Shown one piece after another: positions 5,406-9,055 of a DNA stretch of 9,055 nt. Positions within the stretch are counted from its first letter, which is position 1. Every line of letters begins with the position of its first letter. The notes beneath the pieces were generated by a model. The model was not told the origin of the DNA, searched no databases, and saw nothing but the letters and a program-made list of their open reading frames with translations. The position numbers and the translations under genes are program-made. The stretch lies in contig WFQS01000089.1 of NCBI GenBank assembly GCA_015486915.1, positions 1-9,055 of the forward strand, in the 5' to 3' direction. Source of the stretch: Desulfobacteraceae bacterium (lineage in GTDB: Bacteria > Desulfobacterota > Desulfobacteria > Desulfobacterales > Desulfobacteraceae).

Positions 5406-6074
5406 TTACTCATGCCGTAAAATTGATGAAATTGAGTCGGTATATAAATTCCATCCGTCAAACAGGGGAATCCTGCTCTGATCTGACAAAATATGTGATG
5501 GAAGCAGGTCAATATTTTTCTTATCCATATTGAAAAGTGCCCTTGCTGCATATCCCCGTTTTACAGGATCATCTGAATCGAGAAACCGCATCAACGCATG
5601 AATGACAATTCTTACAGGGGTTTTCTTAACCTCAAGATAAGTGCCAACACCCCATAGTGCACCCCTCTGCAGCATTTCATGTTCAAGAAAATTATTGCCG
5701 GGAATAATATAAAAAAAGAGAATGGATTCAAATTCATTTGCAAGAATCCTGCTGCGTTTCAGAATCTCGCCCATGGCCTCAACCGAGCCCCATCCAATAC
5801 CGCCTGATTCATCATTAAGATTCCACATAATTCTTCTCAATAATTTTCTTGCATCTTCAATTTTTTCATTTGCATATCTTTTTGCCAGTTCACCCATCGC
5901 AACGGTGCTCCTGAATCTGACAAGATCATCAAGGCTGTAAAAAAAAGAGAATAACGGTCCTGCAAGCTGTTTTCCGGGTAGTTTGCTCAATTCATTCAGA
6001 GCCTCTTCCCTGTTTTTCAACAAAAGGGAATTTTTCGCCATTTTTTTTATCGTTCTTCCGCGTAATTTTTTCAT
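5406..6074 (-). CDS. HEAT-like repeat protein, possible DVU0298-type family
   Basis: This is a 222-residue soluble, all-helical protein with no signal peptide and no membrane segment. Repeated helix pairs of about 30-40 residues resemble HEAT or PBS-lyase-type repeats: LDDLVRFRSTVAMGELAKRY, GGIGWGSVEAMGEILKRS, LQRGALWGVGTYLEV and DDPVKRGYAARALFNM. Such folds usually form protein-interaction scaffolds. The pattern reminds me of the DVU0298-type proteins of sulfate reducers, but that is from memory and unverified. The basic start MKKLRGRTIKKM is followed by a second in-frame ATG (6041). Neither has a good ribosome binding site, so the start is uncertain. It stands alone, flanked on both sides by copies of repeat family B, so neighbours give no clue to its role. 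Confidence 0.75.
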   Translation of the reverse strand: MKKLRGRTIKKMAKNSLLLKNREEALNELSKLPGKQLAGPLFSFFYSLDDLVRFRSTVAMGELAKRYANEKIEDARKLLRRIMWNLNDESGGIGWGSVEAMGEILKRSRILANEFESILFFYIIPGNNFLEHEMLQRGALWGVGTYLEVKKTPVRIVIHALMRFLDSDDPVKRGYAARALFNMDKKNIDLLPSHILSDQSRIPLFDGWNLYTDSISSILRHE

Positions 6075-6103
6075 AAGTGTTAATTATAATCTTTATTTTT
6101 TTG

Positions 6104-6126
6104 ATTAACGGCCTTGAGGCCGATCT
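6104..6126 (+). repeat. Dispersed repeat family A, isolated head hairpin
   Basis: ATTAACGGCCTTGAGGCCGA carries a perfect CGGCC-TTGA-GGCCG hairpin that matches the family A head. It lies about 30 bases upstream of the HEAT-type gene start and 22 bases before family B copy 3. Confidence 0.55.
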
Positions 6127-6147
6127 TGATACATGCTCTATCTTCTG

Positions 6148-6229
6148 CTAAAGCGAGCAATGCACGCAACCCATGTGCCTGCCTCAATTCCTTGTTTTTT
6201 ATTATAGAAATTCAAGGGTAAGGCACTAA
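6148..6229. repeat. Dispersed repeat family B, copy 3
   Basis: This 82-base unit starts CTAAAGCGAGCAATGCACGC and ends GGTAAGGCACTAA. It is nearly identical to copy 1, 1.0 kb away in the same orientation on the far side of the HEAT-type gene. Outer hairpin arms are GTGCCT (6175-6180) and AGGCAC (6221-6226). Confidence 0.8.
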
Positions 6230-6336
6230 AGCATTAGGCCCCTTGATAAAAATGGCCGCATTTTAAATCTATTCTTAAAACCAACTGAATTGTATCTGAT
6301 TATTAATCAAGCATGAAATATACCACGTATCTCTTC

Positions 6337-6497
6337 AGATCTGCCTCATGGCAGTTATATGAAACTCCTGTAAAGATTTTTTAAAATTTTTAAAATGAGA
6401 GTTGGCTTCGCGTCTTCGACCCCATATTTGTCAGAATCTTTGATTCTTTGAGGCTGTCTGAGAGTCTTCAAATCCGCCTCATGGCTGTTATATGAAA
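6337..6497 (-). repeat. Dispersed repeat family A, most complete copy
   Basis: Read on the minus strand from 6497: TTTCATATAACAGCCATGAG head, a spacer, the core GCCTCAAAGAATCAAAGATT with palindrome AGAATC-AAA-GATTCT (6433-6447), CTGACAAATATGGGGTCGAA, a GACGCGAAGCCAACTC segment, an A/T-rich tail, then GGAGTTTCATATAAC and a second head CTGCCATGAGGCAG near 6341-6354. The element thus begins and ends with the same TTTCATATAAC-head block, about 145 bases apart. One head pairs through T-A at the variable position where others use G-C. Confidence 0.75.
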
Positions 6498-6586
6498 TCA
6501 TAAAAAAAGATTGTATCGGGAAAGACTTGAAAAAAATGTCTCGTTTGATACATAATTGTTTTAATAAATGATGCATCTGTTTTTAA

Positions 6587-6615
6587 TTGACATATCCTAC
6601 TTTGTGGTATATATT
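6587..6615 (+). promoter_or_regulatory. Sigma-70 promoter of the cysteine operon, with overlapping dyad
   Basis: TTGACA (6587-6592), a 17-base spacer and TATATT (6610-6615) are a near-perfect housekeeping promoter, starting transcription at about 6622. An imperfect dyad lies across the core: CATATCCTAC (6591-6600), TTT, GTGGTATATA (6604-6613), with seven of ten positions paired. A protein bound there would block RNA polymerase, so it is a candidate repressor operator. The first gene of the operon encodes a HTH protein that could bind it (inference). Confidence 0.65.
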
Positions 6616-6780
6616 TTTATATGACGACCATGATGTTGATCTGGGTTCCCTATTTTTGTTTATATCCAGGACGTTTCAGGGGGAGCACGAAGATTAGCTT
6701 TCAGACTTAACAGTATCCGTAACTCTTATAATCCAAAATGTTTTGCATACGTTTCATAAAAAAAATAGAAAGGGCAATCA

Positions 6781-7164
6781 ATGGAAATTGATGAATTTAA
6801 AAAAATCAGGATAAAACTCAATAAAACACAAAAAGACATGGCATCTGTCCTCGGGGTTTCCATCAAGGCTGTACACAGTTATGAGCAGGGATGGAGAAAA
6901 ATTCCCCATCATGTTGAACGTCAGATGCTTTTTCTGCTTTCAAGGATATTTTTAAATGAAGATGAACAGCCTGAAAAATGCTGGGACATACTGAAGTGCC
7001 CTGATGAAAAGCGTGAAAAATGTCCTGCATGGGAATTTAAAGCTGGTGATATGTGTTGGTTTATAAATGGAACAATCTGCAGTGGTAAGGCCCATAATTC
7101 ATGGGCTGAAAAAATAGAGGAGTGCAGATCGTGCAGGGTGTTTAATAATTTTTTTAAAATATAG
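6781..7164 (+). CDS. HTH (XRE-type) regulator fused to a two-CW Cys-rich domain
   Basis: This is a 127-residue protein. Residues 1-55 form a Cro/C1-type helix-turn-helix (LNKTQKDMASVLGVSIKAVHSYEQGWRK, ending IPHHVERQML). Residues 67-121 form a cysteine-rich domain with the layout of the family called 'two-CW': C67-W68, C73, C81-P-A, C92-W93, C100, W108, C115-x-x-C118. The domain may bind a metal or Fe-S centre or sense thiol redox state; its function is not established to my knowledge. AGGG lies six bases before the ATG. It is the first gene downstream of the promoter at 6587-6615, and serine acetyltransferase follows after 79 bases with no terminator, so it probably regulates cysteine synthesis, perhaps its own operon (inference). 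Confidence 0.85.
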   Translation: MEIDEFKKIRIKLNKTQKDMASVLGVSIKAVHSYEQGWRKIPHHVERQMLFLLSRIFLNEDEQPEKCWDILKCPDEKREKCPAWEFKAGDMCWFINGTICSGKAHNSWAEKIEECRSCRVFNNFFKI

Positions 7165-7176
7165 GAAAAATTAAAA

Positions 7177-7219
7177 TACAGGTGAAATTTGATGAAGATA
7201 TAACATTGATGAACCTGTA
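7177..7219 (+). repeat. 7-bp inverted repeat between regulator and acetyltransferase
   Basis: TACAGGT (7177-7183) and ACCTGTA (7213-7219) are exact reverse complements with a 29-base AT-rich loop. They lie in the 79-base gap just upstream of the acetyltransferase ribosome binding site (GAGGA, 7232-7236). This may be a weak mRNA hairpin that tunes expression, or chance. Confidence 0.3.
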
Positions 7220-7243
7220 AAAAGTCAGATTGAGGAAAAAATT

Positions 7244-8209
7244 ATGGCAGACAACACATGCAGAACAGACATCGAGACAATTTCTCTTTTCCGGAAAGAT
7301 CTGCCCGATGTTATTCAGAACATTCTTTCATGTATCGGGGATAAAACCTGCTTTGCGCACATCGGGGATGAACCGATTCATTTTTCAATATCGGTAAAAG
7401 AGATGATTGATAAATTCAGGGATGTTCTTTTTCCGGGATATTTCTCAGGGGAAAAGATTGACGAGGTAAATTTTGTCTATAAAACAGGTCAAAGCATATC
7501 ACAGCTTTACGACATCCTGTCCGGGCAGATCATTCATGTATTGCGCCATGACTGCCTGCGTTACGGACAGAAATGCATAGGATGTGAAAAAATCGGTCAT
7601 AAAATTGCCTTAAAACTCATCAGGGCAATTCCTGATCTAAGGCTTCTGCTTGCAGGAGATATAAAAGAGGCATTTAAGGGAGACCCTGCTGCAAAAAGCC
7701 ATGATGAAATTATTTTTTCATATCCTGGCCTGTACGCCATCACCGTTTACAGGATTGCCAATATTTTATTTAAGTCAGGTGTTCCCCAGCTGCCCCGCAT
7801 AATGACGGAACATGCCCATAGTTTTACCGGCATAGATATTCATCCCGGGGCTGAAATCGGAGAAAATTTTGTAATTGATCATGGGACAGGGGTGGTTATC
7901 GGCGAAACAAGCGTTATAGGAAACAATGTAAGAATTTATCAGAATGTGACAATCGGTGCATTGTCACTTCCTCCCAATGCAGGCGAAAAGTTAAGGGGGG
8001 CTAAACGCCATCCAACCATTGAAGATGATGTGATCATTTATTCAGGGGCAACAATCCTTGGCGGAGACACAATTATCGGGGCAAGGTCTGTTGTGGGCGG
8101 TAATGTATGGCTGACAGATTCCATCCCGCCGGATACCAAGGTGTTTATCGAATCTCCCCGTCTTATCTACAAATACCAGGAAGGGGAAGGAAGAATACCT
8201 GAACATTAA
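7244..8209 (+). CDS. cysE: Serine O-acetyltransferase, EpsC type
   Basis: This enzyme transfers acetyl from acetyl-CoA to L-serine, giving O-acetylserine, the first step of cysteine synthesis. It has 321 residues. A helical N-terminal region (about 1-185) is followed by a left-handed beta-helix of hexapeptide repeats (about 195-300). The catalytic pair is D198 in GIDIHPGA and H213 in [12 protein letters not shown], 15 residues apart as in known CysE structures. [33 protein letters not shown] and [20 protein letters not shown] match the EpsC-like branch. The helical region carries cysteines C104, C111 and C114 ([11 protein letters not shown]). The C-terminus is RIPEH; it lacks the terminal Ile that classical CysE inserts into CysK, so a normal cysteine-synthase complex is doubtful. 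GAGGA lies seven bases before the ATG. The next ORF, a 47-codon one, starts 14 bases after the stop. Confidence 0.95.
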   Translation: MADNTCRTDIETISLFRKDLPDVIQNILSCIGDKTCFAHIGDEPIHFSISVKEMIDKFRDVLFPGYFSGEKIDEVNFVYKTGQSISQLYDILSGQIIHVLRHDCLRYGQKCIGCEKIGHKIALKLIRAIPDLRLLLAGDIKEAFKGDPAAKSHDEIIFSYPGLYAITVYRIANILFKSGVPQLPRIMTEHAHSFTGIDIHPGAEIGENFVIDHGTGVVIGETSVIGNNVRIYQNVTIGALSLPPNAGEKLRGAKRHPTIEDDVIIYSGATILGGDTIIGARSVVGGNVWLTDSIPPDTKVFIESPRLIYKYQEGEGRIPEH

Positions 8210-8223
8210 AGGAGAATTGTAAT

Positions 8224-8367
8224 ATGAATAGTATAAAACTTCGATCTTATCATGTAAATTTTGGACAGTGCTTCATATTCGCCTATTTGGGACTGTGTAG
8301 CATACTAATGCTATGTGAGCAGGCCAAAATAGGCGAATATGGCGTGCTGGCCGAATATTTATTATGA
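8224..8367 (+). CDS. 47-residue small ORF translationally coupled to cysteine synthase
   Basis: This small ORF begins 14 bases after the acetyltransferase stop, with a strong AAAGGAG site (GGAG at 8211-8214) nine bases before its ATG. Its TGA (8365-8367) overlaps the ATG of cysK (8364-8366) as ATGA, the classic arrangement for reinitiation. The peptide begins [15 protein letters not shown], has a hydrophobic centre ([14 protein letters not shown], about 17-30) and ends [12 protein letters not shown]. Cysteines are at 16, 25 and 31. The coding region spans the large inverted repeat at 8275-8340. cysK has no ribosome binding site of its own, so this ORF probably delivers ribosomes to it. It could be a regulatory leader, a tiny membrane peptide, or a reading frame created when a palindromic element inserted. 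No homologue is known to me. Confidence 0.55.
   Translation: MNSIKLRSYHVNFGQCFIFAYLGLCSILMLCEQAKIGEYGVLAEYLL
8275..8340 (+). repeat. Large nested hairpin inside the small ORF before cysK
   Basis: Outer arms ATATTCGCCTATTT-GG (8275-8290) and CCAAAATAGGCGAATAT (8324-8340) pair along 14 consecutive bases plus two more after a one-base bulge. Inside, TAGCAT (8298-8303) pairs with ATGCTA (8308-8313). In the mRNA this would be a very stable structure ending 23 bases before the cysK start, so it could block entry to cysK unless translation of the small ORF opens it. Alternatively it is a palindromic mobile element. Confidence 0.75.
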
Positions 8368-9055
8368 ATATCAAAGCAGATATCACAAAGGCGTGCGGGC
8401 ATACCCCTTTGATTTATATTAAAAAGGAGAGCCTTAGGACAGGGACCAATATTTACGGCAAGGCTGAATTTTTTAACCCTGCATCAAGTATCAAAGACAG
8501 GATAGGCATTGCCATGATTGAAGATGCTTTTGAAAAGGGTAAAATTGATTCAGGGTCCACCATTGTGGAGCCGACAAGCGGCAACACAGGCATTGCACTT
8601 GCATTTGCAGCAGGGGTCAAGGGCCTTAAATTGATTTTAACCATGCCTGAGACCATGAGCATTGAAAGAAGAAAGCTGTTAAAACACCTTGGTGCAACCC
8701 TTGTATTGACAAGGGGTGATAAAGGCATGAAAGGAGCCATTGAAGAGGCGGAAAAAATTGTAAAAAAAACGCCTGGTGCATTTATGCCCGACCAGTTCTC
8801 CAATCCTGCCAATCCTGAAATACACCGTAAAACCACTGCAATTGAGATCCTTGAAGACACGGATGGCAAAATTGATATTTTTGTGGCAGGTGTGGGCACC
8901 GGCGGGACCATCACAGGGGTTTCAGAGGTTGTCAAAAAACATAATCCAAAGTTGATCAGTGTGGCAGTGGAACCTGCCGGTTCACCGGTTCTTTCCGGAA
9001 AAGCCCCTGGACCGCATAAAATCCAGGGCATTGGTGCAGGCTTTATTCCGAAAAA
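8364..9055 (+). CDS. cysK: Cysteine synthase (O-acetylserine sulfhydrylase), cut by right edge
   Basis: This pyridoxal-phosphate enzyme converts O-acetylserine and sulfide to cysteine. The first 230 residues are visible. The family pattern is clear from the start: [10 protein letters not shown] (10-19), the PLP lysine K44 in NPASSIKDR, the substrate loop [12 protein letters not shown] (69-80), the Met-Pro-Glu block [19 protein letters not shown] and the phosphate-binding [11 protein letters not shown] further [11 protein letters not shown] stretch reaches the edge. It could be CysK or Cys[13 protein letters not shown] and the overall pattern favour CysK. The ATG at 8364 overlaps the TGA of the preceding small ORF and has no ribosome binding site, so it probably depends on coupled translation. 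Its partner acetyltransferase is 154 bases upstream in the same operon. Confidence 0.95.
   Translation, partial: MNIKADITKACGHTPLIYIKKESLRTGTNIYGKAEFFNPASSIKDRIGIAMIEDAFEKGKIDSGSTIVEPTSGNTGIALAFAAGVKGLKLILTMPETMSIERRKLLKHLGATLVLTRGDKGMKGAIEEAEKIVKKTPGAFMPDQFSNPANPEIHRKTTAIEILEDTDGKIDIFVAGVGTGGTITGVSEVVKKHNPKLISVAVEPAGSPVLSGKAPGPHKIQGIGAGFIPK

Larger units (their letters stand above)
6075..6780. other. Large intergenic region, 706 bases
   Basis: No supported gene is seen between the divergent HEAT-type gene and the two-CW regulator. In order it holds a family A head (6104-6126), family B copy 3 (6148-6229), a long reverse family A copy (6337-6497), the promoter of the cysteine operon (6587-6615) and an untranslated leader of about 160 bases. 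A 73-codon minus-strand reading frame at 6355-6576 lies inside the repeat and is not considered a gene. Confidence 0.7.

Noticed and set aside
5120..6229. Family B units as integron attC sites or a CRISPR array
   Set aside because: The units lack the GTTRRRY/RYYYAAC core boxes and no integrase is present; only three unevenly spaced units exist, with no short uniform repeats and spacers.
6355..6576. A 73-codon minus-strand reading frame
   Set aside because: It lies almost wholly inside the reverse copy of repeat family A, has no clear ribosome binding site and its translation follows the repeat modules, so it is most likely not a gene.
6704..6732. Second promoter with TATAAT at 6727-6732
   Set aside because: The -10 hexamer is perfect but the -35 at the right distance (GACTTA) is poor; the upstream promoter at 6587-6615 is much better.
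8453..9031. Long open frame antisense to cysteine synthase
   Set aside because: The plus-strand frame encodes an unmistakable cysteine synthase, and the antisense frame shows no recognisable domain.

Overview
The window most likely comes from a sulfate-reducing member of the Desulfobacteraceae, with a moderately AT-rich genome of the Desulfobacula/Desulfobacter type. This is inferred from the gene content. There is a ferredoxin very close to Desulfovibrio ferredoxin I, an octaheme hydroxylamine-oxidoreductase-like cytochrome, a sigma-54 activator with a Cys-rich PAS domain, a HEAT-type protein resembling a family I associate with sulfate reducers, and an EpsC-type serine acetyltransferase next to cysteine synthase. 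No species can be named from the sequence alone.

Left part (1-4132): a persulfide-dioxygenase-like metallo-beta-lactamase enzyme runs off the left edge on the minus strand. A divergent gap of about 620 bases follows, holding dispersed-repeat fragments and a free-standing intrinsic terminator. Next is the octaheme cytochrome on the plus strand. It converges on a minus-strand sigma-54-dependent activator, with a repeat-rich gap between them. The activator has a pair of TATCAAATG boxes upstream that look like a regulator site.

Middle part (4133-6780): a minus-strand pair encodes a 100-residue protein of unknown function and a single-cluster [4Fe-4S] ferredoxin, overlapping by 14 bases. A lone minus-strand HEAT-type protein follows. 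The spaces around these genes are filled by two dispersed repeat families. Family A (about 130-165 bp, with CNGCCATGAGGCNG hairpin heads) has copies around 636-788, 2654-2740, 4398-4531, 6104-6126 and 6337-6497. Family B (about 82 bp) has copies at 5120-5202, 5210-5289 and 6148-6229. No transposase is present, so these look like non-autonomous REP-like or MITE-like elements.

Right part (6587-9055): a plus-strand cysteine-biosynthesis operon begins with a near-consensus sigma-70 promoter (TTGACA, 17 bp, TATATT) covered by an imperfect dyad. The order is a HTH regulator fused to a Cys-rich 'two-CW' domain, serine O-acetyltransferase, a 47-codon small ORF with a strong ribosome binding site, and cysteine synthase cut by the right edge. 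The small ORF ends in an ATGA overlap with cysK. It contains a long nested inverted repeat, and cysK has no ribosome binding site of its own, so synthase translation probably depends on passage of ribosomes through the small ORF. The acetyltransferase makes O-acetylserine and the synthase converts it with sulfide to cysteine. The two-CW protein is a plausible thiol, metal or redox sensor for the operon. This operon is the most interesting candidate for undescribed regulation in the window.
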